Source: Pseudoalteromonas sp. EB27 (GTDB lineage: Bacteria; Pseudomonadota; Gammaproteobacteria; Enterobacterales; Alteromonadaceae). Taken from it: DNA of 64,000 nt. The notes under the pieces were generated by a model. The model was not told the DNA's origin. It was given only the letters and a program-made list of their open reading frames with translations, and did no database searches. How positions within the stretch are numbered: position 1 is the stretch's first letter; each line of letters begins with the position of its first letter. This document shows positions 1-8,388 of the stretch, in pieces. The position numbers and the translations under genes are program-made. The stretch spans positions 310,001-374,000 of the forward strand of contig NZ_MTQD01000001.1 of assembly GCF_001974875.1 (NCBI RefSeq), written 5' to 3'.

Positions 1-726
1 AGTTAGCTCTTGTGTACGCTCAGACACTTTAGTTGCTAATGTTTCGTTTTGTTTTTCAAGCTCAAAGCGATACCGTGCCGCATTTCTTAAATTAAGCCGC
101 GTCATTACAAACATACCTATAATAAGTAATATGCTTGTGACTGCTGTAATAGCAAACGTGATTTTAGCTTCATTCTTAATTTGCGCTAACTTTGAAAAAT
201 GGCTCACTTTAAAGAGTAATTCACGGTCTTGAATTTCATTAACATACTCTCTAATTTGCTTATAAAGCTCCCTGCCTTTATGTGTATTTAACACATACAA
301 TGCACGCCTTTCTCTATCATCAAGTGCCAGATTTACGGTTTGTTTTAGCTCTTTAATTTTACTATCGACAAGTACAAGTAGTTGGGCAATACGCTCAGCT
401 TGGCCATCAATTTCAGAGTGCAACGACTTAACATGATCTGTCTGCGCTTCAATTTGCCCAACAGCATCGTAGTAAGGCGTTAAATAGTCAGTCTCTTCTG
501 TTAATAAATAGCCACGCTGGCCTGATTCAGCCTGAACTATTGACAAATGTAGTTGCTCAATTGCTGTTGTCAGCATATTAGTGTTGTCTAAACTCTTTTG
601 GGTTTGTGTTAAACCTTGAATCGTATTCAATGCTAAAAATGCGTTACCCACAATAATACTCAACACAACAACTATAAAAGCTGCCCAAGTAATATTCGCT
701 TTCCCTTGATGTTCTTGTTTGCTCAT
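1..726 (-). CDS. CHASE3-domain sensor histidine kinase (C-terminus beyond window)
   Basis: Only the N-terminal 242 residues are present; the frame is still open at the left edge. Translation of the minus strand from the ATG at 726 gives a first membrane segment (about residues 13-33), a periplasmic helical region with the CHASE3-type stretch 'SGQRGYLLTEE', a second membrane segment (about 187-207) and the start of a coiled coil ending in 'KVSERTQEL'. This layout is typical of CHASE3 kinases, with kinase domains expected off-window. It is the third gene of a leftward operon after the sigma-54 regulator and a HisKA-only protein, so it is probably the cognate sensor. The signal sensed is unknown. 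Confidence 0.85.
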   Translation of the reverse strand, partial: MSKQEHQGKANITWAAFIVVVLSIIVGNAFLALNTIQGLTQTQKSLDNTNMLTTAIEQLHLSIVQAESGQRGYLLTEETDYLTPYYDAVGQIEAQTDHVKSLHSEIDGQAERIAQLLVLVDSKIKELKQTVNLALDDRERRALYVLNTHKGRELYKQIREYVNEIQDRELLFKVSHFSKLAQIKNEAKITFAITAVTSILLIIGMFVMTRLNLRNAARYRFELEKQNETLATKVSERTQELT

Positions 727-764
727 TTAGCTTCCCGAATTAGCGTTTATACAACACTTAATAT

Positions 765-974
765 TTATTGAGAGTCAGTTATTTTTTGTAAACTTTCACT
801 ACACTGTTGACAGTTGTTAATAATCTTATCAAGCGCATCTAACGCTTTTTCTTTTGGCATATCGTTTTCGAGTACCAACTTAATAAGCTCTGCATTCATC
901 GATATACGATTAAGCGGCGCTCTTGCATCGTGTACTAATTTGTTTAGCTGCTCTGTTTGGTTATCGGATGTCAT
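765..974 (-). CDS. Stand-alone HisKA (dimerisation/phosphoacceptor) mini-protein
   Basis: A protein of about 69 residues that starts at the ATG at 974; AGGAAGG just upstream fits a ribosome-binding site, and the longer TTG start lacks one. It contains an H-box-like stretch 'LVHDARAPLNRISMNAELI' with a His followed by Asp and a downstream Pro, then a second helix, which together make a complete HisKA-like hairpin. There is no HATPase domain. It lies 14 bp after the sigma-54 regulator stop and 38 bp before the CHASE3 kinase. It could be a phosphotransfer intermediate, a dimerisation modulator, or a remnant of a split kinase; these roles are inference. Confidence 0.7.
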   Translation of the reverse strand: MTSDNQTEQLNKLVHDARAPLNRISMNAELIKLVLENDMPKEKALDALDKIINNCQQCSESLQKITDSQ

Positions 975-988
975 GCCCTTCCTCAAAT

Positions 989-2329
989 CTATTTGTATTC
1001 GCCAATACCGCCATATGCATTAAGGCGGTTATAAAGTGTTTTAGTACTAATGCCCAGCATTTGTGCAGCAAGCGTTTTATTACCTTGCACCTTATCAAGT
1101 GTTGCATGAATAAGCTCTTTTTCAACTTCTTCAATAGTTTGCCCTGCTGATACTGGCTTATCTGCAGTTTGGTTATTAACACGTGAAAACGGCGACTCTA
1201 AGTTATCAGGTAAAATAATATCGCTAGTTTGCGGGTCACTCATAATGAATGCTCGGTGTATTGCGTGGCGAATTTCGCGCACATTACCTGGCCATTCATA
1301 GCTTTGCAGTTCTTTAAGCTGTGCGGGTGTCCAACTAAATGCGGTACCATTTTCATCATTAAGCTGATCTAAAAATGCTTTCGCTAATAAAGGAATATCT
1401 TCTTTTCTGTCGCGTAGCGGCGGTATATCAATAGGGAAAACAGCCAACCTAAAGTAAATATCTTCACGAATAATATTATTTTGCGCTAAATCGGTAAGCG
1501 AGCGGTTAGTAGCCGAAATAACACGACAATTGGTTGGTATTTCTCTGTTACCACCTACACGTGTTACTTTTTTAGTTTCAAGCACTCGCAGTAAATTTGG
1601 CTGCATATCAATTGGCATTTCGGTCACTTCATCTAAAAACAAAGTACCGTTATTTGATTGCTCAAATACCCCTTCTTTACGGGCTATAGCACCGGTAAAG
1701 GCGCCTTTTTCATGGCCAAATAATTCACTACCTATTAATTCTTTTGAAAGCGCACCACAGTTGCTCGCCACTAACGGGCCTTCGCACTGGCTTGCGTTAT
1801 GAATAGCTTGAGCTACAACTTCTTTACCTGCACCACTTTCACCCATCAACATCACATTGGCATTTGTTTTAGCAACGCGTTCAATCATATTGTAAAGCTT
1901 GTGCATTACTTCTGATTCGCCAATTAAACCACCAAAGTGACGCGTTATACCGCCCGACTTTGCTTTTTTAACTGCTTTTTTAGGGCCATTTAAAACCAGT
2001 TCTAAATCTTCGCGTTGTAATGGCTTTAATAAATGCCCTACATTTGGCTCACACATCTCAGCTAAAATGCCCTTAACTGAAGGATGACCCGATATAAGTG
2101 TAATTTTTGGAGATTGCCCAATCGTTTTTAGGTGATCAAGTAAGTGCAAACCGCTACCATCAGGTAACATAAAATCAAGCAGCACATGGTCAAAGGTATT
2201 ATTTTCAAACCATTGATGTGCTTCTTTTAAACTGGTGGCGGTGCTTATATTGTGGCCGAGGAATTCGACTATGTGGCATACAACGTCACTAAACTCGACG
2301 TCATCGTCTACTAAAAGTATGTCTAACAT
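989..2329 (-). CDS. NtrC-family sigma-54-dependent response regulator
   Basis: This 446-aa cytoplasmic regulator has the full NtrC architecture. The receiver domain (1-120) carries the acidic pocket D8-D10 and phosphoacceptor D52. The AAA+ domain (about 130-370) carries Walker A GESGAGKE (163-170), the sigma-54 contact loop GAFTGA (209-214) and Walker B GTLFLDE. A Fis-type helix-turn-helix lies at the C-terminus ('AAQMLGISTKTLYNRL'). Phosphorylation should trigger ATP-driven opening of sigma-54 promoters. It is first in a leftward operon with the HisKA-only protein and the CHASE3 kinase. The target genes cannot be read from the window. Confidence 0.93.
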   Translation of the reverse strand: MLDILLVDDDVEFSDVVCHIVEFLGHNISTATSLKEAHQWFENNTFDHVLLDFMLPDGSGLHLLDHLKTIGQSPKITLISGHPSVKGILAEMCEPNVGHLLKPLQREDLELVLNGPKKAVKKAKSGGITRHFGGLIGESEVMHKLYNMIERVAKTNANVMLMGESGAGKEVVAQAIHNASQCEGPLVASNCGALSKELIGSELFGHEKGAFTGAIARKEGVFEQSNNGTLFLDEVTEMPIDMQPNLLRVLETKKVTRVGGNREIPTNCRVISATNRSLTDLAQNNIIREDIYFRLAVFPIDIPPLRDRKEDIPLLAKAFLDQLNDENGTAFSWTPAQLKELQSYEWPGNVREIRHAIHRAFIMSDPQTSDIILPDNLESPFSRVNNQTADKPVSAGQTIEEVEKELIHATLDKVQGNKTLAAQMLGISTKTLYNRLNAYGGIGEYK

Positions 2330-2562
2330 GATAAATCCCTATGCTTTTTTTCTTATTCTACGCATCCTAAATATTAATTTAAAGGCGCACCTAGAATCTA
2401 ATTACTTAAATAGTTAAGTAATCCAATACTATCTATTTTACCAACCTAATATTTACGTATGCTTAAAAAAAACGATCACAAATTACGAAAAATAATTAAA
2501 ATCGTTTCTATTTATAGAATGGTAGCAACTGTTATCATTAAAAACCTAAAAAAGGAGACGAA

Positions 2563-3078
2563 ATGCAGCAATTAAAAACCTTAATACATTCAGGTATTAA
2601 TATTGACCAAGGCAGTCAATTTACCCGTTTAACGGCTCGCGCCATTGTTATTAAAAATAATAAAATACTTTTAATGTATACAAACCGCTATGAAGACTAC
2701 AGTTTACCTGGTGGTGGAGTAGATGAAGGCGAAAGTATTGAGCAAGGTTTGATGCGTGAACTAAGCGAGGAAACCGGTGCACAAAAAATAAGTGTTGTTA
2801 AAGCCTTTGGACTCTATGAAGAATATCGCCCTTGGTATAAAGGCGACTTTGATATTATTCATATTAAATCGTATTGCTTTGTATGTAATATTGCCGACGA
2901 GTTTGGCAAAGCACAGTTAGAGCATTATGAGCAGCAAAATGGCATGACCGCTAAATGGGTTGATATTAACGACGCAATTGCACATAACGAGCGCACACTT
3001 GCTAATAGTGAAAAACAAGGACTCTCCATTTTACGAGAAACCTACCTATTAAAACGTATTGCTAAAGAACTTCTATAA
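2563..3078 (+). CDS. NUDIX hydrolase
   Basis: This 171-aa protein has a perfect NUDIX box at residues 51-73: G51, E57, R65-E66, E69-E70 and G72 follow the GX5EX7REUXEEXGU pattern. The family cleaves nucleoside diphosphates linked to another moiety, using Mg2+ held by the box glutamates. The substrate cannot be told from sequence. The start is well supported by AAAAAGGAG about 6 bases before the ATG. It is a single gene transcribed away from the sigma-54 regulator, with about 230 bp of A+T-rich shared upstream DNA. Confidence 0.92.
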   Translation: MQQLKTLIHSGINIDQGSQFTRLTARAIVIKNNKILLMYTNRYEDYSLPGGGVDEGESIEQGLMRELSEETGAQKISVVKAFGLYEEYRPWYKGDFDIIHIKSYCFVCNIADEFGKAQLEHYEQQNGMTAKWVDINDAIAHNERTLANSEKQGLSILRETYLLKRIAKELL

Positions 3079-3295
3079 GTTAAATAAAAATGAGCAATCA
3101 CCCTTGTAACTTTTGCATAAATCAGTACTTTTTACTGCCTTGGATAATATATTTACAGTAGTAAAAAGTTATTAGCAGAACAAAAACAAGAAACAAACCT
3201 TACATTTCAATGGCTTATATTTAATTGACACTGCTTTTTTGATATTGGCTTTTGTTTTGCACCCTTATAGATAATTAATTTGTAAGGAGATAGAA

Positions 3296-4672
3296 ATGAG
3301 TAACACAGTTAAAACGATTAATCCGGCAACTGAGCAAACCATTGAAACCTATACGCTACTTTCTCAAAAAGAAGCTGAACAGGTAATCGAAAAATCTCAC
3401 GAAACATACTTAAAATGGCGCTTAACGTCGTTCACTGAACGTGCGAGATATCTTAATAAGTTAGCCTCACTTTTCGAAGAGCAAAAAGAATCTATTGCAA
3501 AACTCATGACCGAAGAAATGGGTAAAGTATACGAGCAAGGCTTTCAAGAAGTTGAACTATGTGCAGCTATTTGTCGTTACACCGCCGAAAACGGCCCACA
3601 AGTACTTGCTGACGAAGAACGTGATATGGACGGCGGCCGCGCAATCATTAGCTACCAACCAACGGGCGTATTATTAGGTATTCAACCGTGGAACTTCCCG
3701 CTTTATCAAGTAATTCGTTACAGTGCTGCCAACATCATGGCGGGTAACACAACCGTATTAAAACATGCTGGTAACGTATTTGGCATGGCTGAAAAAATTG
3801 AAGAGCTATTTAAACAAGCTGGTTTCCCAGAGTATTGCTTTAACAATTTACTTATCGACGGCAAAACCGCCAGTTCTCTAATTGCACACAAAGCAATTAG
3901 CGGCGTAACCTTTACGGGTAGTGATGCGACAGGTAAAAAAGTAGCTGAAGAAGCGGGTAAACACGTTAAAAAGACAGTGTTAGAACTTGGTAGTAATGAC
4001 GCTTACTTAGTACTCGATGATGCCGATTTAGAGCTTGCAGTTAAAACCTGTGTAACAGGTCGCATGATCAATAACGGCGAAACGTGTGTTTCAGCTAAAC
4101 GTTATGTTGTTGTTGAGTCACTTTACGATGACTTTAAAGCGCAAATTAAAGAGCAGTTTGAAGCCATGAAAATGGGCGACCCAATGGCAGATGACACAGA
4201 CTTAGGTCCAATGGCCCGTGAAGATTTACGCGACGGTATTCACGACCAAGTAATGGAATCAGTTAAAGCAGGTGCAAAAATAGTAACGGGTGGCGAAATA
4301 CCATCGCAAACAGGTTACTACTACCCACCAACGCTACTTGATAACTTATCGCCTGGCATGCCTGCGTACGATGACGAATTATTCGGCCCAGTAGCTTCGC
4401 TAATAAAAGCGAAAGACAACGACGATGCAATGCGTATCGCTAACGACTCTCGCTACGGTTTAGGCGGTGGTATTTTTTCAAAAGATGAGAAAAAAACCAT
4501 TGAACTTGCTAAAAAGTACTTTGACACCGGCATGATCAATATTAACGGTTACGGTTTAGCACAGCCTAACTTACCGTTCGGTGGTGTTAAAGGCAGTGGC
4601 TATGGCCGAGAGCACGGCGGCTTTGGTATGCGCGAATTTGTTAATGTTAAAAGCATTATGATCGCTAGCTAA
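3296..4672 (+). CDS. sad: NAD(P)-dependent succinate-semialdehyde dehydrogenase, Sad/YneI type
   Basis: This 458-aa aldehyde dehydrogenase matches E. coli Sad (YneI, about 462 aa) in length and in stretches such as 'PWNFPLYQVIR', 'LGPMAREDLRD' and 'PFGGVKGSGYGREH'. The general base is E230 in 'LELGSN' and the catalytic thiol is C264 in 'NNGETCVSAKR'. The family oxidises succinate semialdehyde to succinate in GABA or putrescine breakdown. The ATG follows AAGGAGATAGAA. It is monocistronic, with a strong terminator downstream. Other aldehydes could be substrates, so the symbol is by similarity. Confidence 0.88.
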   Translation: MSNTVKTINPATEQTIETYTLLSQKEAEQVIEKSHETYLKWRLTSFTERARYLNKLASLFEEQKESIAKLMTEEMGKVYEQGFQEVELCAAICRYTAENGPQVLADEERDMDGGRAIISYQPTGVLLGIQPWNFPLYQVIRYSAANIMAGNTTVLKHAGNVFGMAEKIEELFKQAGFPEYCFNNLLIDGKTASSLIAHKAISGVTFTGSDATGKKVAEEAGKHVKKTVLELGSNDAYLVLDDADLELAVKTCVTGRMINNGETCVSAKRYVVVESLYDDFKAQIKEQFEAMKMGDPMADDTDLGPMAREDLRDGIHDQVMESVKAGAKIVTGGEIPSQTGYYYPPTLLDNLSPGMPAYDDELFGPVASLIKAKDNDDAMRIANDSRYGLGGGIFSKDEKKTIELAKKYFDTGMININGYGLAQPNLPFGGVKGSGYGREHGGFGMREFVNVKSIMIAS

Positions 4673-4743
4673 TTTAGCTGCATAAATGAAATAATTATTT
4701 TAAATAGATATTTTTAATACGTGTTTAAAATACAAAAATTACT

Positions 4744-4780
4744 AAGCCTAAAAGTGGGTAACTGCTTTTAGGCTTTTTTT
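4744..4780 (+). terminator. Rho-independent terminator after sad
   Basis: An 11-bp perfect stem (AAGCCTAAAAG / CTTTTAGGCTT) with a 10-nt loop is followed by a T-run. It lies about 70 bp after the sad stop codon. Confidence 0.9.
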
Positions 4781-4831
4781 ATAACTTTTAGAAGATTGCT
4801 TTTAGAAAGTAATTTTCAGGAGACAGTACTT

Positions 4832-4936
4832 AGTTTTTAGTAAGAGATAGAACCGAGTTTTTAGTAAGAGATAGAACCGAGTTTTTAGTAAGAGATAGTA
4901 CCGAGCTTTTAGTAAGAGATAGTACCGAGTTTTAGA
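4832..4936. repeat. 24-bp tandem repeat, four copies plus a partial fifth
   Basis: Units start at 4832, 4856, 4880 and 4904, with a partial unit at 4928. Copies 1 and 2 end in GAACCG, and copies 3 and 4 end in GTACCG; copy 4 has one further change (AGCTTTT). There are no spacers, so this is not a CRISPR array. It lies in an 846-bp gene-free stretch (4673-5518) at the left border of the accessory island. Confidence 0.95.
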
Positions 4937-5292
4937 TATATTCGTAGGTGCGATTTTACATCACACTTTTAAGAATTAAATATCCTTCAAAATAAAAAGT
5001 TACAAGCTAACCATTGCTACTTCATTAAGTTTTAAAAATTTAAAACTCACTTCACAATTTAGCTTATTTAATAAAAATGTAAGCACGCTACCTTTGTCGC
5101 TATTTTAAATTGCGCTTACAAACCTGTTAAGCCGTGTATTTAAAGACATAAACATAGTGAGCACTATTACAGAAAACATCACAAATATGATGCTTAAACA
5201 GAGCGAGACCAAGTACTATTAAGCCCAAAGCTAACTATTAATATGTAGAAGCTAATACCTGAAACTTGACAGACAAAAATGAGCGATTAGCG

Positions 5293-5484
5293 GTCATTCA
5301 GGTGAGTCGTCATTGACTTAGTAAAAATAAAAGAAAACTTTCCTGTTACTTACATGTTTATATAGGCTGCAGAAAGCCTAATATTTATAGCTGGCAATGA
5401 TTTACGCTATTTGCTATTAATATAAGTTCATAAAATAAGGACGTTTTCGCGCTAAAATAGGGAAAGCGCCCTCTGATAAAGTTG
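5293..5484. repeat. Long imperfect direct repeat, copy A
   Basis: This stretch aligns in order with 7353-7538. Shared landmarks are GTCATTCAGG, ACTTAGTAA, AGCTGGCAAT, TATTTGCTA and an AGCGCC-containing inverted repeat near the end. Copy A lies just upstream of the 566-aa gene and copy B just upstream of the ParB-like gene. The pair brackets the 566-aa gene and may mark a cassette-like unit or act as a shared upstream region. No coding potential is seen in 4937-5518. Confidence 0.7.
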
Positions 5485-5518
5485 TTTGTTTTATCTCGAG
5501 TTTTGGTGGAAATCGGCA

Positions 5519-7219
5519 ATGAATGTATATGATTTAAATTGTTTAAAGTTCTTATCTAATGAGCCTAGCTCCGAAGATGAGTTCAATGACTGGTGTCAAC
5601 AAAGTGATGTTGCTGAGTTTTTAACTTCGGATATTAATGATGAATACGTAATTTTGTATGCATCAATGCCACATGTATTTATCCATGCAGTATTTTTACC
5701 TGAAAAAAATGCGATTAAAGACAATTTCAATAACCTTCTCAACTGGAGTGGAAATCCATTTTCTTCTTGGGGTGTTTCTTGTTCGTCTGAAGATATATCT
5801 ATAGAAAGTCCTATGTCCAACCTTGGCTGTAAAGAATTAGCTTCTGGAGAGCAAATACTTTTCGCTCGGTCATTTCAATCCATAGGTAACGATGAAACCT
5901 ATTATGAGCTTAATCAAAAAATATCTCATTCTTTAGATTTACATTACGTTCCCGAAAAAAAATCATGGTGCAAATTAGATTCTCACGGTGAAATTAATGA
6001 AGTAATTAAAATACTCAAAGTCCCTAACGCTCGGAAAAACGATGAAGGAACTATTATCTGCGCAAAGAGAGAAATTATTGGGGAGTATGCGGGTATAGAA
6101 GGCATGAAGTTATTTCGTATGTTTGACTTTACGCGTTATAAAACTGGTGATTTTAATGGGTGGGGATCAAATAGAGAACATATTGATTTTAATACCACAG
6201 GAATCTTTGGAACAATCAATATCGTAAATGGTGTTGGAAGCTACTCTCGAGGTTTTCATATTTCGGATATTTCAGTTTCAAAGAAGAAGTTAATAGCAAA
6301 TATTTGGGGCCATTCTGACGATGAAGTTGAAAAAGAATATTGTAGCTATGTTGCGCAGGACTGGAAGAATAGTGAAATAAAGGAAGTTTCATGTAACCCA
6401 ATTCATTTAGCTAACTATTTTACAGAATCTAATCTACCGTTTGAAATAACCCCTGTATTTTTTAAACCAGAAGTATTACTCAAATATAAAGCTGATCGAG
6501 ATAGGTTCACTTTAAATAGCCGCAGTATATATTGTAGAGGGGCATGGGAACTAAAAACTTTTGATGTCAATACTGCTGGTCAGGTACATACATATTTAAT
6601 ATACCTGAGCCATCTACCATATGAAGAACAATTGCATTGGAAACAATACAATGAGGCTCCAAAAGCACCTATTTCAACTCGCGCTATGGAAAATGATATA
6701 AAAGGTGAGTGGAGTAGTGAGTATGATGCGTTATTAAGTTTAAAAGCCAAACTGGCTGAGTTAGATTCAAAAGGTTCTTTATGGTGGAAGCTCAGGGATA
6801 AAAACGCTCCAGATAAAGTTAACTATCCGTATACTAGTTCACGCGATGAGTGGGCTGAAGAGATTCTTAACCTAGATCAATTACTAGTTGAAGGCTTAGA
6901 AGAAAAATGGCTTAGAAAAAAAGCTAAGGCTTTAAAGTTAAAACCTGATGCGAGATTACGTGCATTAAAATTACTTGAAGTCATCTTAGTTGGTGTTGAA
7001 TTTGAAGAAGAGCATGCACGTGAAATAATGTCTCCATTCCATATAGTTCACAATGCTCGTTCAATTCTAAAGGGCCACACTCTGGGTACGGAAGCAGAAG
7101 ATCTTAGAAAAGTGGCTATAACTGAATATGGTAGCTATAAAAATCATTACGAAAAAATTTGCACAGACTGCGATGAGTCACTTGAAATTATTGCAAACGC
7201 ATTGAGTGAAATTGAATAA
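5519..7219 (+). CDS. Unknown 566-aa protein, possible HEPN-like C-terminus
   Basis: I do not recognise this protein. The start is placed at the ATG at 5519, preceded by GGTGGA; a longer TTG frame from 5486 has no ribosome-binding site. There is no signal peptide or membrane segment, so it should be cytoplasmic. The first two thirds are mixed alpha/beta and Trp/Phe-rich. The last 150 residues are helical and contain 'HNARSILKGH', in which R and H are spaced as in HEPN RNase motifs (Rx4-6H), followed by 'CTDCDESLEII'. It lies alone between long direct repeats next to defence-like genes. A role in phage defence is inference only. Confidence 0.75.
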   Translation: MNVYDLNCLKFLSNEPSSEDEFNDWCQQSDVAEFLTSDINDEYVILYASMPHVFIHAVFLPEKNAIKDNFNNLLNWSGNPFSSWGVSCSSEDISIESPMSNLGCKELASGEQILFARSFQSIGNDETYYELNQKISHSLDLHYVPEKKSWCKLDSHGEINEVIKILKVPNARKNDEGTIICAKREIIGEYAGIEGMKLFRMFDFTRYKTGDFNGWGSNREHIDFNTTGIFGTINIVNGVGSYSRGFHISDISVSKKKLIANIWGHSDDEVEKEYCSYVAQDWKNSEIKEVSCNPIHLANYFTESNLPFEITPVFFKPEVLLKYKADRDRFTLNSRSIYCRGAWELKTFDVNTAGQVHTYLIYLSHLPYEEQLHWKQYNEAPKAPISTRAMENDIKGEWSSEYDALLSLKAKLAELDSKGSLWWKLRDKNAPDKVNYPYTSSRDEWAEEILNLDQLLVEGLEEKWLRKKAKALKLKPDARLRALKLLEVILVGVEFEEEHAREIMSPFHIVHNARSILKGHTLGTEAEDLRKVAITEYGSYKNHYEKICTDCDESLEIIANALSEIE

Positions 7220-7352
7220 TGAAACTATTAAGGAGCAGATGCCAGACAGTTAAAATCTCACGCTTCTTCTCCACCTTTAAAAGCTACAGAGCTCGGCGCT
7301 AACAATGTTTGCTAATGGCACAAAGGCATACACTAGCAACGAGTGAAAACAA

Positions 7353-7538
7353 GTCATTCAGGGTCGTTGTCGTTAACTTAGTAATAAAAAGAGGGAGTTT
7401 CTCCTTTTCCATATGTTTAAGTAAACTAGAGTGATATTTTAAAGCTGGCAATAAGTTAGAGTATTTGCTAATAATTTATGAGATACAGGCGTTTTAATGT
7501 AAAAGTCACTAAAGCGCCTTTTGATTAAACTGTTAGAC
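7353..7538. repeat. Long imperfect direct repeat, copy B, ending in an integron core-like GTTAGAC
   Basis: This is the second copy of the repeat at 5293-5484. Near its right end it holds an imperfect inverted repeat around 7490-7520 (AGGCGTTTTA / TAAAGCGCCT). It finishes with GTTAGAC at 7532-7538, which matches the integron core-site consensus GTTRRRY exactly. The next gene ends in GCCTAAC (8102-8108), the opposite core consensus RYYYAAC. The rest of the gap 7220-7352 shows nothing recognisable. Confidence 0.65.
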
Positions 7539-7585
7539 ACGAAGGTGTTAAATATTAGGAGCGATGAATTATTAGCAAAAAACTT

Positions 7586-8107
7586 TTGCGCTTAGATGGA
7601 GAAGAATCTATTGAAGAGTTAACTGAGCAAAATTTACGTGCCAGAATTTTGAAAGAATCTGAAAAGTATTTGAATACGCCAGTTTCTTCATGGCCTAAAA
7701 TTATATTTAACTGGGATCTGTCAAGAAGCTCTCAACGTTTTGCATTGGACGGTGTAGGAGAAAATGATTTTCAAAAGTACTACCCTGATGGATTTATACT
7801 TGGTTATGTTTCGTTAACTGAATTTGATAAAATCTTATGTCATTTTAGTCGAAGAGATGAAGGCGAGTTGTGGGAGCTCGGTTATCCAGATAACTTGGCA
7901 AAGCTTATAGTTTATTTATCTGAAAATAGACCAATATCTCCTCCATTGGTAAAACCTGTCGATAATGGAGAGGTTATATTTCAGGGAGGACATCATCGTT
8001 ATGCTATAGCTAAAGTCACAGATGTTGATGTATTTCCTATTTACATTGAAAAACACAACAAAATTGAAATAGATAAGCGTTTATTTGTAAATTGGAAAAA
8101 TGCCTAA
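7586..8107 (+). CDS. ParB/sulfiredoxin-like nuclease-fold protein
   Basis: The C-terminal part contains 'QGGHHRYAIAKVTD', resembling the G-x-H-R motif of ParB/Srx-fold proteins, which bind or cleave nucleotides or DNA. The start is odd. The first conventional codon in frame is TTG at 7586, but the only good ribosome-binding site, AGGAG at 7557-7561, points to ATT codons at 7568 or 7571 (protein beginning ISKKLLRLDGE). An ATG at 7564 runs straight into a stop in another frame. Either a rare AUU start or a start-region mutation is likely. The gene lies between integron-core-like sequences. Confidence 0.7.
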   Translation: MRLDGEESIEELTEQNLRARILKESEKYLNTPVSSWPKIIFNWDLSRSSQRFALDGVGENDFQKYYPDGFILGYVSLTEFDKILCHFSRRDEGELWELGYPDNLAKLIVYLSENRPISPPLVKPVDNGEVIFQGGHHRYAIAKVTDVDVFPIYIEKHNKIEIDKRLFVNWKNA

Positions 8108-8145
8108 CAAGAGGCAATGGTGCCACCGTTCGATACTGGCACGTA
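8102..8145 (+). other. Candidate integron attC left end (core GCCTAAC plus hairpin)
   Basis: GCCTAAC at 8102-8108 overlaps the stop of the ParB-like gene and matches RYYYAAC exactly. It is followed by AAGAGGC and a 6-bp hairpin GTGCCA/TGGCAC (8123-8145). A convincing right half (GTTRRRY) is not found before the opposite-strand attC at 8255, so this site appears degenerate or truncated. Confidence 0.45.
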
Positions 8146-8254
8146 TATGAATTGGGCTCTGAGCGAGAAACAGACTATCGGATAAACTCATTTTGGACAA
8201 AAACGTTTTAGGTAGTCAGCCGTATTAGGTGAGTTTCGCATAAAAATTTCTATG

Positions 8255-8381
8255 GGCTAATGCCGCATTTAGGTATGGCAACGCTACTACAAAGCTGAAC
8301 CAGACCACCATAAACACAAAACCCAACGATGGAATGAAAAATGCCAAGTGTTGGGAATCATTCTTAAATGCTTTGTTATAA
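8255..8381 (-). other. Integron attC recombination site, 127 bp
   Basis: Read on the minus strand, the site starts TTATAACAAAGCATTTAAGA and ends AAATGCGGCATTAGCC, closely resembling the long attC sites of Vibrio-type chromosomal integrons. The outer arms are complementary (GCATTTA against TAAATGC) and an inner stem CCCAAC/GTTGGG is present. It begins 7 bp after the stop of the SLATT gene, the position expected in a cassette. The terminal core ATTAGCC has A where GTTAGCC is usual, which may lower activity. Confidence 0.85.
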
Positions 8382-8388
8382 GCAAAAC

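Noticed and set aside
961..1182. 73-aa frame overlapping the end of the sigma-54 regulator
   Set aside because: It is a shadow of the regulator helix-turn-helix region in another frame.
4832..4936. CRISPR array
   Set aside because: The 24-bp units are directly adjacent with no spacers, and no cas genes are present.
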